DNA from: a virus
DNA length: 34,164 bases
IMG/VR virus record: IMGVR_UViG_3300024520_000282
Location: 1-34,164 of that record
Direction: 5' to 3' (one strand)
The notes below the pieces were generated by a model. The model had not been told where the DNA came from. It ran no database searches and saw only the letters and a list, made by a program, of their open reading frames with translations. The translations under genes were made by a program, and so were the position numbers. Position 1 is the stretch's first letter, and every line of letters begins with the position of its first letter. Positions 1-7,815 of this stretch are shown here, in pieces.

Positions 1-1
1 G

Positions 2-661
2 TTTTATTCAGCCATTTCTTGGGCTGGGAATAACGATATTTATATAACTCAAACGGGCACAGGTCTAACTTTAACAATTGACCAAATTGGTGCCACTAAT
101 ACAATAGGTACAAGTGGTACTAGAGCTGTTATATCGGGCACCAGTATGACGGTGGACTTAGATCAAATAGGTTCTAGCAACAGCATTGTGGCTAGTATTC
201 TACAGGGTAATTCTTCCAGTTGGACTTACAGTAATACAGGTTCTAGTGCTTCAGCTACTTTCGCAGTGGGAGCAACAGGAGATGTAGCAGGGTCAGATTT
301 TGATTGGACCGCTACAGGGGGAGATGGAAACGATTTAATTTTTACCCAGGGTTCTGCTGCTACAGCAACTTCAGGAAACCAAGATTTTTCAATTACAGGA
401 GCTTCTAATAACTTAAATGTTAAATGTGAGGTCATAGGTTGTATAAATAATTGGACTGTTTCTGGAAACTCAAACGATATAGACACTGTGCAAACAGGGG
501 CTAATGATCACGCAATTACTGTTAATCTAACAGGCAGCTCAATGGATATTGATATTGACCAGACTGATGCCACAAGCACAAATGTAGCTAATTTATTACT
601 ACAAAGTAGTGGTGGATCAGGAAGTTCAGTCAATATTGACCAATGCGCCAGTGGCTGTTAA
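2..661 (+). CDS. Curlin-repeat-like protein, 5' end missing (partial)
   Basis: The reading frame is open from the first bases of the window, so the gene starts upstream; the Met at 146 is only an internal codon. The visible part is low in charge and rich in Ser, Thr, Gly, Asn and Gln. It has recurring short beta-strand units of the type N-x-I-x-I-x-Q-x-G (DIYITQTGTG, TIDQIGATN, DLDQIGSSN, DIDIDQTDA, NIDQC), the pattern of curlin repeats in CsgA/CsgB amyloid subunits. It ends in a Cys-containing tail (IDQCASGC). By family analogy it would be an exported, amyloid-forming or adhesive surface protein; any signal peptide lies outside the window. Its stop overlaps the start of the FecR-domain gene by 19 bases, implying translational coupling. 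It could instead be another beta-solenoid adhesin or a virion fibre. Confidence 0.7.
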   Translation, partial: FYSAISWAGNNDIYITQTGTGLTLTIDQIGATNTIGTSGTRAVISGTSMTVDLDQIGSSNSIVASILQGNSSSWTYSNTGSSASATFAVGATGDVAGSDFDWTATGGDGNDLIFTQGSAATATSGNQDFSITGASNNLNVKCEVIGCINNWTVSGNSNDIDTVQTGANDHAITVNLTGSSMDIDIDQTDATSTNVANLLLQSSGGSGSSVNIDQCASGC

Positions 662-1725
662 TACTATTTTTTGCTACTAATGCTTACTCTGAGATAGGAG
701 AAATATCGGAACTTAGGGGTAATGGAGAAATCCTAAGACAAGCAGGTGGAGACAAACTTCTTGCAGAGCTTGCTTTAGATATTCTTTCTTATGATAGTAT
801 ATTTACTGGTAATGGGCGCATCGCTATTGAATTTATTGATGAGTCTATTATAAAGCTGACAGAACATTCCAAAATTGTCATAGACGAATACATATACGAC
901 CCTGACCCATCTAAAAGCAAACTAGCCCTCAATATGGCTAGTGGTACTGCTCGTTTTATAACAGGCGCACTAGGAAAGATAGATAAGAAAAACATATCTA
1001 TTAGAACTCCATCAGCAAACATAGCTATAAGGGGTACAGATTTTACTACAACAGTTGATGAACTTGGCAGGAGTTTGGTCATATTATTACCTGATGCAAA
1101 TGGAACCACCTCTGGAGAAATAGCTGTAGAAACGTGGTCAGGCACGGAAATTCTTAACAAACCCTTTCAAGCTACAATGGTTTCTACCTTTGAATCAAGA
1201 CCTACCAAAGCAGTTGTATTAGGTGGCATTACGTTGGGATTAATAGACAATATGTTAATCATCAATCAACCGCCAGAGGTAACTGAAGCGATAGAAGAAC
1301 AACAAGCGGAATCAAAGACTGAATTGGATAAAGACTTCTTTGAAGAAGGTAATGATTTAGAGAAAGATTACTTGGAAATTGAAGAAGAAATCAGTCGCTT
1401 GGATATAGATTTGTTAAGTTTTGATTTTCTAGTTGATCTATTAGCAATGGTGGAAGCAGGCTCTAAAAAGAAAACTGAATCAGGAGGAGAGTTAGACGGA
1501 ATAAAGTTAATGGGCATTGTGCCTGGATTTGATCCAGTTTATCAAACTTATTCTTTTGTGGAAGGCGAACACTTATATTTAGTTCATCAGGGCAGCAATA
1601 CATTCGACATTGGTTTAGATAAATACGCAGCAACTTATTTGAATATAAATACAGCAGGAATCATAATGGAGATAGAGGTTAATGGTGCAGGTGACAATAC
1701 TATTATTATTTTTCAGTCTCCTTAG
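643..1725 (+). CDS. FecR-domain secreted protein
   Basis: This 360-residue protein begins with a signal peptide (about residues 1-16, MRQWLLILFFATNAYS). A FecR-type domain follows at about 17-185: the segment around FIDESIIKLTEHSKI, then SGTARFITG, then TPSANIAIRGTDF near residues 122-134, which is the typical signature. The second half is acidic, with a helical Glu-rich stretch around residues 210-260 and a beta-like C terminus. FecR domains sense or relay signals in the periplasm, and stand-alone FecR proteins often sit next to CHASE2 cyclases in bacteria, as here two genes downstream. The start lies inside the preceding curlin-like gene and the 3' end overlaps the next gene by 44 bases, so all are probably translated from one message. 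The domain call is firm; a sensory partnership with the cyclase is inference. Confidence 0.8.
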   Translation: MRQWLLILFFATNAYSEIGEISELRGNGEILRQAGGDKLLAELALDILSYDSIFTGNGRIAIEFIDESIIKLTEHSKIVIDEYIYDPDPSKSKLALNMASGTARFITGALGKIDKKNISIRTPSANIAIRGTDFTTTVDELGRSLVILLPDANGTTSGEIAVETWSGTEILNKPFQATMVSTFESRPTKAVVLGGITLGLIDNMLIINQPPEVTEAIEEQQAESKTELDKDFFEEGNDLEKDYLEIEEEISRLDIDLLSFDFLVDLLAMVEAGSKKKTESGGELDGIKLMGIVPGFDPVYQTYSFVEGEHLYLVHQGSNTFDIGLDKYAATYLNINTAGIIMEIEVNGAGDNTIIIFQSP

Positions 1726-2485
1726 TTGTAGCGTTTTTGCAGGTGATAACCTGATTACCCTACAAACAAAAGGAAGTGGCTCTACTATAACAATTAAACA
1801 AACTGGGAACAGCAACACCACAGGTATTTATTGTGGGTTAGGCAGTTTTGATAATTCATTGGTGAACACTCATACTTGCGACAATGCCACCATTACCGCA
1901 ACAGTAATAGGCAACTTAAATATAGTTTATTTACAGTCGGTATGGTCTAACCATACAGGGCAAAGCTGGATAACAACTGTTGACGGAAATGATAATTATG
2001 CAGTTATAGACATGGATGAAGATGACAACACTTCAACCATTATTCAAGACGGAAATGATAACGATGCTTGGATTTTAGGCTCTGGAGACAATAGTGTTTA
2101 TAAAATAGAGCAGTTAGGAGATGATTATTACGCCAAGATTTATGCTTTTTCAGATAATTCTGATGTTTGGATTACCCAAGAGGGCACAGGAGATCATAAT
2201 GCTTATGTTCTTAACTACTCAGGTGGAGATAATAACTCTACTAGATTAATTCAAAAGGGATCGGGAGTAAAAGATGCAGATGTATATTTTTACAGTGGGG
2301 CTGATGATAATGACGTTAATTTAACACAACAAGGAAACGGCTCACATACTGCATATATGAGATTTTATACTACGGATTATGATGTAACTGTAATTCAAAA
2401 AGGTTCATCCAATCAATCTTATTCAGCTCAATTTAATTGTACTGGCGGTGGTTGCGATAAAACTATTTCAATAACCCAACAATGA
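1682..2485 (+). CDS. Secreted curlin-repeat-like protein
   Basis: This 267-residue protein has a clear signal peptide at residues 1-20 (hydrophobic core ILLLFFSLLSCSVFA), followed by about eleven loose repeats of roughly 20-25 residues. They are rich in Asn, Asp, Gly and Gln: TIKQTGNSN, TTVDGNDN, IIQDGNDND, KIEQLGDD, WITQEGTGDHN, RLIQKGSG, NLTQQGNGSH, TVIQKGSSN, SITQQ. The alternation I/V-x-Q-x-G-x-x-N is the curlin-repeat pattern. Four Cys residues sit near the two ends and could form disulfides after export. The alternative Cys in the signal region (LLSC) is a poor lipobox. The gene overlaps the FecR gene by 44 bases, and its stop shares ATGA with the cyclase start. An amyloid or adhesin role is inferred; no curli export genes (CsgE, F, G) are visible in the window. 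Confidence 0.75.
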   Translation: MVQVTILLLFFSLLSCSVFAGDNLITLQTKGSGSTITIKQTGNSNTTGIYCGLGSFDNSLVNTHTCDNATITATVIGNLNIVYLQSVWSNHTGQSWITTVDGNDNYAVIDMDEDDNTSTIIQDGNDNDAWILGSGDNSVYKIEQLGDDYYAKIYAFSDNSDVWITQEGTGDHNAYVLNYSGGDNNSTRLIQKGSGVKDADVYFYSGADDNDVNLTQQGNGSHTAYMRFYTTDYDVTVIQKGSSNQSYSAQFNCTGGGCDKTISITQQ

Positions 2486-4251
2486 ACAAATGGTTAATTG
2501 GGGTGCTGATTACAGGCGCTTTAATGGTGCCTTTATTATTTAGCTGGAATGCTTTAGAAATAATTAAGCTCAAAACTTTTGATGCTTTAATTCCAGAGAA
2601 AGAAACATCAGGTTATTTCTCTATTCTTAATATAACTGAAGAAGATATTGCACGCGAAGGAGGCTATCCCTTACCTAGACAGCGATTAGCTGAAATACAG
2701 GTTGATTTATTAAACAAGGGAGCGATTGGAATAGGTTGGGTTATGGCTTTTCCACAGCCTGATCGACTCGGAGGAGATTCCATATTTGCAGAAACACTAG
2801 CCTATGCGCCCACTGTCTTGGCAATGTTTGAAAATAATAGTGGAGATTATCCCTCAACTACAGGCACTGTCATCATGGGAGAAGATCATGGAGGAATTGA
2901 TGCAGAAGGAGTTATTCAAAATATTGAGGTTCTTAAACAGAGCGCTAGTCAAGGCATTGCCGTAGCTAGAACAGAGGTTGATTCTTTAGTTAGAAGATTA
3001 CCCTTATTATTAAGAACTCCTGATGGATGGGTTTCCGCCTTTGGTACGGAGGTTTTAAAAATATTGGCTGGTGCAGACACTTATCTTATAAAAACAAACG
3101 ATAATGGTATAGAACAGATAAGAGTTAAAGGGCTGTCACCAGTCTCTACTGATTCACTAGGAAGAAAATGGATTAGTTGGGTAGATACACCACAAACAAA
3201 TTTAGAACAAATGGATGTTAAAGATAAGTTTGTTTTTGTCGGGTTCACAGCAAAAGGAATAATGCCTCAGTTAAGCACTCCTGCTGGATATTTAGAGCCT
3301 CACAAGATACAAGCGGCATTAGCAGAAAGCATATTAATTGAAGATAGTCCATACGTTCCAGATTGGGGTCTGGCAGCAGAAGTTTTAGCTTTTGGTGTTA
3401 CAGTGCTCTTAGCATGGTGTTTGATAAATATTTTTGGAATAACTTTAGGCATATCTTTTAGTGGTTTATTGTTTTTATTAACAGCAGGAAGTGGGTACTA
3501 TTTAATACAACAAGGACTTCTTATAGATGTTACTTGGACTTTAATGTCGCAATTTATCATAGCGTCCACAGCATTTTATTTACGTTTCAGAGAACAATAT
3601 AAGTTAAGACAGCAGATCAAAGCTCAATTTGGCAAGTATCTTGATCCAAGAATGGTTAAGAAATTACAGGATAATCCTGAGTTATGCCAAGTAAATGGCA
3701 AAAGAGTTGATTGTTCTATTATATTTACAGACCTTAGAGGATTTACTAGCTTATCTGAGTCAGTAGAGCCTGAAATGGTCACCTATATAATGAACAATGT
3801 TTTAGATGTGCAAGTAAAGGCAGCTAATAAATACTTTGGATGCACAGACAAATTCATTGGTGATGCGGGTATGTTTCATTGGAACACTATAATCCCACAA
3901 GAAGATCACCATACGTTAGCTTTAAAAGCTGCTAAAGAAATAGAAAATAACATAGACCAGTTAAATATTAAATTTAAAGAAGAAGGCATACCTGAGATAG
4001 CTATAGGTATAGGGGTTAATTCAGGTATTTGTATAGCTGGTAATTTTGGAGCAACAGATAGATTTTCATTTAGCTTAATCGGAGACCCCTGTAATGTAGC
4101 TGCTAGATTAGAGTCAAGCACGAAGATCGCAGGAGTAGGAGTGTTAATAGGCGAACAAACTGCAAAAAATACAGATTTTAAGTTACAATTATTAGAACCT
4201 ATTAAAGTTAAAGGTAAAGCTAAAGCATTAGAAGTTTATACATGGGCATAA
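2482..4251 (+). CDS. CHASE2-domain membrane-bound class III adenylate/guanylate cyclase
   Basis: This 589-residue protein converts ATP or GTP to a cyclic nucleotide. Order of parts: an N-terminal membrane segment (about 3-22), an extracytoplasmic CHASE2 sensor (about 25-285), two or three membrane segments (about 295-365), the linker QFGKYLDPRMVKKL, and a catalytic domain (about 395-589). Catalytic residues are present: metal Asp417 in FTDLRGFT and Asp461 in FIGDAGM, base-reading Lys457 and Asp535 in IGDPCNVAARLE, with Asn538 and Arg542 in the same motif. Lys/Asp at the purine-reading positions favours ATP. The motif after Asp461 (GMFHW) departs from the usual VMAFW. It starts within the stop of the curlin-like gene (ATGA) and ends three bases before the spanin gene. 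A CHASE2 cyclase beside FecR is a familiar bacterial arrangement, but its place next to phage lysis genes is unusual. Confidence 0.9.
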   Translation: MNKWLIGVLITGALMVPLLFSWNALEIIKLKTFDALIPEKETSGYFSILNITEEDIAREGGYPLPRQRLAEIQVDLLNKGAIGIGWVMAFPQPDRLGGDSIFAETLAYAPTVLAMFENNSGDYPSTTGTVIMGEDHGGIDAEGVIQNIEVLKQSASQGIAVARTEVDSLVRRLPLLLRTPDGWVSAFGTEVLKILAGADTYLIKTNDNGIEQIRVKGLSPVSTDSLGRKWISWVDTPQTNLEQMDVKDKFVFVGFTAKGIMPQLSTPAGYLEPHKIQAALAESILIEDSPYVPDWGLAAEVLAFGVTVLLAWCLINIFGITLGISFSGLLFLLTAGSGYYLIQQGLLIDVTWTLMSQFIIASTAFYLRFREQYKLRQQIKAQFGKYLDPRMVKKLQDNPELCQVNGKRVDCSIIFTDLRGFTSLSESVEPEMVTYIMNNVLDVQVKAANKYFGCTDKFIGDAGMFHWNTIIPQEDHHTLALKAAKEIENNIDQLNIKFKEEGIPEIAIGIGVNSGICIAGNFGATDRFSFSLIGDPCNVAARLESSTKIAGVGVLIGEQTAKNTDFKLQLLEPIKVKGKAKALEVYTWA

Positions 4252-4254
4252 AAA

Positions 4255-4650
4255 ATGAGTAAAATTTTACTAGGTGTAATTAGTGTTCTGTTACTGATAT
4301 GTGGTTTTCTTTACTATCAGAACAAAAATCTATACACATTAAATCAAGCTTATGAATTAAGAGATTCTGAGCAAAAGGCTGCAATAGAATCATTACAAAA
4401 TGATTTTACCCTTCAAACAGAAAGTTTATTAAATATACAGTCAAGAAATCAAGAGATAGAAGCAGAAATGAGTAGATACCTTGATATTTTTAACCGACAT
4501 AATTTAAGTAAATTGGCTGCTGCTAAACCAGGGTTAATAGAGTCAAGAGTAAACAATGGGACAAAAGATGTATTTGACAGTATCGAAGAAGCTAGTCGCA
4601 ATATTGATAATCTCGATGATGGCTTGCAGTTGCAGCCTAATACCAACTAA
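4255..4650 (+). CDS. Inner-membrane spanin (Rz-like)
   Basis: This 131-residue protein has one N-terminal membrane anchor (about 4-22, ILLGVISVLLLICGFLYY) and then a mostly helical, charged periplasmic part (about 30-110) with heptad-like spacing, as in Rz-type i-spanins. Such proteins pair with an outer-membrane lipoprotein and fuse the two membranes in the last step of lysis. The assignment rests on topology, size and setting: a lipoprotein gene is embedded out of frame in its 3' end and a lysozyme follows. It begins three bases after the cyclase stop. No sequence-level match to lambda Rz can be claimed by eye. No obvious holin gene is seen in the cassette. Confidence 0.7.
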   Translation: MSKILLGVISVLLLICGFLYYQNKNLYTLNQAYELRDSEQKAAIESLQNDFTLQTESLLNIQSRNQEIEAEMSRYLDIFNRHNLSKLAAAKPGLIESRVNNGTKDVFDSIEEASRNIDNLDDGLQLQPNTN

Positions 4651-4954
4651 AAAAGTTGAGATTGTAACTGCGCCTATAGAAAGAAAGATAGTTCAACCTA
4701 TCTTGCCTCGCGAAATAGACTTAAAAGAGCCTTATTGGTATGTTGTTTCAGAAAAAAATATAGATGAGTTTTTAGGCAGATTAGAAGAAGAACAAGGGCA
4801 GCTCGTATTCTTTGCCATGTCGGTTCCAGATTATGAGCTTATGGCATATAACATGCAAGAATTGAAGAGGTATATAAATGAACTTAAAGAAGTGGTTGTT
4901 TATTATAGGACAGTTACTACGAATACTTCATCAGAGAGAGAGGAGGAGCAGTGA
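4556..4954 (+). CDS. Outer-membrane lipoprotein spanin (Rz1-like)
   Basis: This 132-residue protein is encoded in a different frame from the i-spanin and overlaps its last 95 bases. It has a basic start, a hydrophobic run (KKLVAILIISMMA) and Cys at residue 24 in the context SMMAC, a plausible although imperfect lipobox. An equally likely start is the Met at 4568. The mature part begins with a Pro-containing linker, followed by a conserved-looking segment (DYELMAYNMQELKRYINEL) ending in VVVYYR, a pattern met in small lysis-associated proteins of marine phages. An embedded lipoprotein gene directly before the endolysin is the classic Rz/Rz1 layout. Its stop lies one base before the lysozyme ATG. 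Confidence 0.7.
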   Translation: MGQKMYLTVSKKLVAILIISMMACSCSLIPTKKVEIVTAPIERKIVQPILPREIDLKEPYWYVVSEKNIDEFLGRLEEEQGQLVFFAMSVPDYELMAYNMQELKRYINELKEVVVYYRTVTTNTSSEREEEQ

Positions 4955-4955
4955 T

Positions 4956-5414
4956 ATGAGCGATGGAAATAGGTCTATATCGGCAGAGGGAATGGCACTA
5001 ATAAAAAAGTTTGAAGGATGTAAATTAGAAGCTTATTTAGATGCTGTAAACGTACCTACAATTGCTTATGGAAGAACTAAAAATGTAAAAATGGGAGATA
5101 GTTGTACTAAAGAACAAGCAGATTCTTGGGTTGAAGAAGAGATGCAAGAATATGAAGGTTATATAAACAACCAAGTGAAAGTTGACTTAGAGCAATATCA
5201 ATTCGATGCTCTTGTTGCTTGGGTTTATAATTTAGGACCAACTAATTTAAAAAATTCTACTTTATTAAAAGTATTAAATGAAGGTAATTATAATGATGTT
5301 CCAGCACAAATAAAAAGATGGAACAAAGCTGGAGGCAATGTTTTGGACGGATTAATAAGAAGAAGAGAAGCAGAATCTTTGCTTTTCCAAGAAAAAGAAT
5401 GGTACAAGGTTTAA
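4956..5414 (+). CDS. Endolysin, GH24 lysozyme
   Basis: This 152-residue enzyme hydrolyses the glycan strands of peptidoglycan at lysis. The start at 4956 is chosen because a strong purine-rich ribosome site (GAGAGAGGAGGAG) lies just before it and the spanin gene stops at 4954; the same frame is open further upstream but would overlap that gene. The T4/P22 lysozyme triad is in place with exact spacing: Glu20 in KKFEGC, Asp29 in AYLD and Thr35 in PTIAYG. The C-terminal GH24 signature is also there (AGGNVLDGLIRRREAE). There is no signal peptide or N-terminal anchor, so release needs a holin not identified here. The typical TIGYGHT reads TIAYGRT. Confidence 0.93.
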   Translation: MSDGNRSISAEGMALIKKFEGCKLEAYLDAVNVPTIAYGRTKNVKMGDSCTKEQADSWVEEEMQEYEGYINNQVKVDLEQYQFDALVAWVYNLGPTNLKNSTLLKVLNEGNYNDVPAQIKRWNKAGGNVLDGLIRRREAESLLFQEKEWYKV

Positions 5415-5415
5415 T

Positions 5416-7281
5416 ATGCCTTTATCAAAATATAAATTTAGACCTGGTATAGATCGGGAAGGAACTAATTATAGCAACGAAGGCGGATGGTATTCTGCAG
5501 ACAAAGTTAGATTTAGAAGGGGCAAGCCAGAAAGAATAGCTGGATGGGAAAAAAATACGCTCGACTCTTTTACAGGCACTTGTAGAAATCTTTACTCTTA
5601 TAGAGATCAAGGACAAACTGATTATGTAGGAGCTGGCACTCATCTAAAATACTATGTATTACAAGGAGATGACTTTAATGACATTACTCCTATTAGAAAA
5701 ACATCTACAAACAGTATTACATTCGCTGCCACAGATGGCTCTTCAACTCTAGTTGTTACTGACTCATCTCATGGTGCAGTAGCTAATGATACTGTTACGT
5801 TTGCAGAAGCAGTTTCTTTAGGTGGAGTTGTTACAGCAGACGTTTTAAATCAAACTTATATAATAGTTAGAACATTAACTGTAAATACATATGAAGTCAC
5901 TGCAAAAGATACCTCTGGAGATACAGTAACCGCTAATGCTAGTGATTCTGGTAATGGCGGCTCTGCGGTAGATGGAGTTTACGAGATAAATGTTGGATTG
6001 GATGTTTATGTTAAAGGTACTGGTTGGGGGGCTGGAACATGGAGCGCTCTTACTTGGGGGTCAGTTAGTCCAATTTCTTCTTCAAGTCAATTAAGGTTAT
6101 GGTCTCAAGATAATTTTGGTGATGATCTAATTTCATGCATCAGGGGTGGTGGCGTTTACTATTGGGATGAAAGCGCAGGAGCTACCCAAAGAGCTGTGCC
6201 TTTTTCAGATTTAGGAAGTGCTAGTAATGTGCCAACATTAGGCTTGCAAATTATGGTTTCCGATGTAGATAAACATATTATTTGTTTTGGCGCTAATGCT
6301 ATTGGGGAGTCAGTTGTTAATCCGCTATTAGTTAGATGGTCTGATACAGAAAGTGCAAGCGATTGGACACCAACATCAACGAATCAATCGGGTGGCGTTC
6401 AATTATCACAGGGCTCTACAATAATTGGTGCTTTACAAACAAGACAAGAAATATTAATTTGGTCTGATGCAGGCTTAACCTCTATGCGATTTGTTGGAGA
6501 GCCCTTTATATTCTCATTTATAGAAGTTGCATCTGGTCCATCTTTAATATCGCCAAACTCAGCAGTCAGTGCAAATAATAAAGTTTATTTTATGGACAGA
6601 GGTGGGTTTTATGTTTATTCAGGCTCAGTATCTAGACTGCCCTGCACTGTATTAGATTATGTATTTTCTAATATAAATTTAGGTCAGCAGTTCAAATGTT
6701 TTGGAGCATCAGTAGAAAGTGCAAATGAAGTTATTTGGTTTTATCCATCCAAAGATAGCTTAGAAATAGATCGTTATGTTACTTATAATTATTTGGAAAA
6801 TGCGTGGTCAATTGGTACTACAGATGATGGATTTACAAGAACAGCATGGATAGAAGCTGAATCATTAGATTATCCTTTGGGTGCTGGAAAAACATCGGGC
6901 AGCAATACCAACTATCTTTATAATCAAGAAAAAGGGCATTCAAACGATGGCGGTGAATTTACTGCATACATAGAATCAAGTGACTTTGATCTTAATCCTG
7001 ATGGAGAAAGACTTATGTTTCTTTCTAAATTAATTCCTGATGTGGAATTTAGAGATCAAGATACAACTGATGATACTGTTACTTTTACAATAAAAGGAAG
7101 AAATTATCCTTTAGGTACTCTTTCAACATTACAGACAGTTAATGTAACACCTGAATCTACCTTTACTAACCTAAGAGCTAGAAGTAGACACGCTGCAATT
7201 AGAATATCAAATACCAGTATAAATTATGGTTGGCGAGTTGGAGATTTAAGATTAGAGATAAGACCTGATGGGAAAAGATAA
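5416..7281 (+). CDS. Virion structural protein, P22 gp10-like DNA-stabilisation/tail accessory protein
   Basis: This 621-residue protein begins YKFRPGIDREGTNY followed by NEGGWYSADKVRFRRGKPE. That opening is shared by phage proteins usually annotated as packaged-DNA stabilisation or tail-hub proteins related to P22 gp10. The remainder is beta-rich, with many aromatic, Gly and Thr residues and an inserted Thr/Val/Asp-rich segment around residues 95-200. P22 gp10 forms part of the short tail that closes the portal; 621 residues is longer than gp10. It starts one base after the endolysin stop, and its stop shares a base with the next ATG (TAATG), so it begins the late structural run. The family call is from remembered pattern, not alignment. 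Confidence 0.65.
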   Translation: MPLSKYKFRPGIDREGTNYSNEGGWYSADKVRFRRGKPERIAGWEKNTLDSFTGTCRNLYSYRDQGQTDYVGAGTHLKYYVLQGDDFNDITPIRKTSTNSITFAATDGSSTLVVTDSSHGAVANDTVTFAEAVSLGGVVTADVLNQTYIIVRTLTVNTYEVTAKDTSGDTVTANASDSGNGGSAVDGVYEINVGLDVYVKGTGWGAGTWSALTWGSVSPISSSSQLRLWSQDNFGDDLISCIRGGGVYYWDESAGATQRAVPFSDLGSASNVPTLGLQIMVSDVDKHIICFGANAIGESVVNPLLVRWSDTESASDWTPTSTNQSGGVQLSQGSTIIGALQTRQEILIWSDAGLTSMRFVGEPFIFSFIEVASGPSLISPNSAVSANNKVYFMDRGGFYVYSGSVSRLPCTVLDYVFSNINLGQQFKCFGASVESANEVIWFYPSKDSLEIDRYVTYNYLENAWSIGTTDDGFTRTAWIEAESLDYPLGAGKTSGSNTNYLYNQEKGHSNDGGEFTAYIESSDFDLNPDGERLMFLSKLIPDVEFRDQDTTDDTVTFTIKGRNYPLGTLSTLQTVNVTPESTFTNLRARSRHAAIRISNTSINYGWRVGDLRLEIRPDGKR

Positions 7282-7484
7282 TGGCTGATATAAAAACGAT
7301 AGTATTGCCAACACCTAATCCTGAATATGATAGTAATGATGAGGCTGTTACAAGAAGAGTTATAGAACAAGCTGTCGAGGATTTGACTGTAAAGATTACA
7401 AGAGTCCAGAGATTACAGGAAGTAATGACTTCAAAAGCTATGAGGCGGCACCAATTCCTCTTAATGGGGGTTAAACATGGCTGA
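7281..7484 (+). CDS. Small hypothetical protein in the virion gene cluster
   Basis: This 67-residue product is acidic in its first half, then helical and basic (EQAVEDLTVKITRVQRLQEV), and ends in GVKHG. I do not recognise a family. It is accepted as a gene because it starts by TAATG overlap with the gene before, its end overlaps the next start by eight bases, and there is no room for an alternative in this strand. A small structural or scaffolding role is possible but unsupported by motif. Confidence 0.6.
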   Translation: MADIKTIVLPTPNPEYDSNDEAVTRRVIEQAVEDLTVKITRVQRLQEVMTSKAMRRHQFLLMGVKHG

Positions 7485-7815
7485 TATTTTAAAGGTATTA
7501 GGACAGGTAGACGCTGCTGCAACCACTATTACTACGTTATATACAGTTCCTGATATGACTATGACTACTGTTAGCTCAATAGTAGTAGCAAATAGAACTG
7601 GCTCTGCAATAACATTTAGATTAAGTGTTCATGTGGGTGGCGCAGGCGCAGATGACAAACAATATCTTTATTACGATAAATCCGTTGCAGCCAACGATTC
7701 ACAAACAATAGTTATCGGAATTACATTAAATCAAACAGACGTACTAAAGGTTTATACGAGTGGAGCAAATATGAGTTTTAATATATTCGGCTGTGAAACA
7801 AAAGAGGATAGATAA
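7477..7815 (+). CDS. Small conserved phage structural protein (all-beta)
   Basis: This 112-residue protein is predicted beta-rich: a start of the type MADILKVLGQ, the segment LYTVPDMTMTTVSSIVVANRT, then KQYLYYDK and a closing FNIFGCE. This pattern is common in small proteins found next to tail or neck genes of marine podoviruses and cyanophages, where the function is unknown. It fits a small decoration, fibre-base or neck protein. It overlaps the gene before by eight bases and shares its stop base with the next start. Confidence 0.65.
   Translation: MADILKVLGQVDAAATTITTLYTVPDMTMTTVSSIVVANRTGSAITFRLSVHVGGAGADDKQYLYYDKSVAANDSQTIVIGITLNQTDVLKVYTSGANMSFNIFGCETKEDR

Noticed and set aside
797-812. 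ATTTACTGGTAA motif match in the FecR gene.
   Set aside because: It codes the ordinary peptide IFTGNG in a continuous gene; kept only as a possible extra match to the motif family.
4878-4955. Longer endolysin start at 4878.
   Set aside because: It overlaps the spanin gene by 77 bases, and the Met at 4956 has a strong ribosome site and the normal GH24 N terminus.
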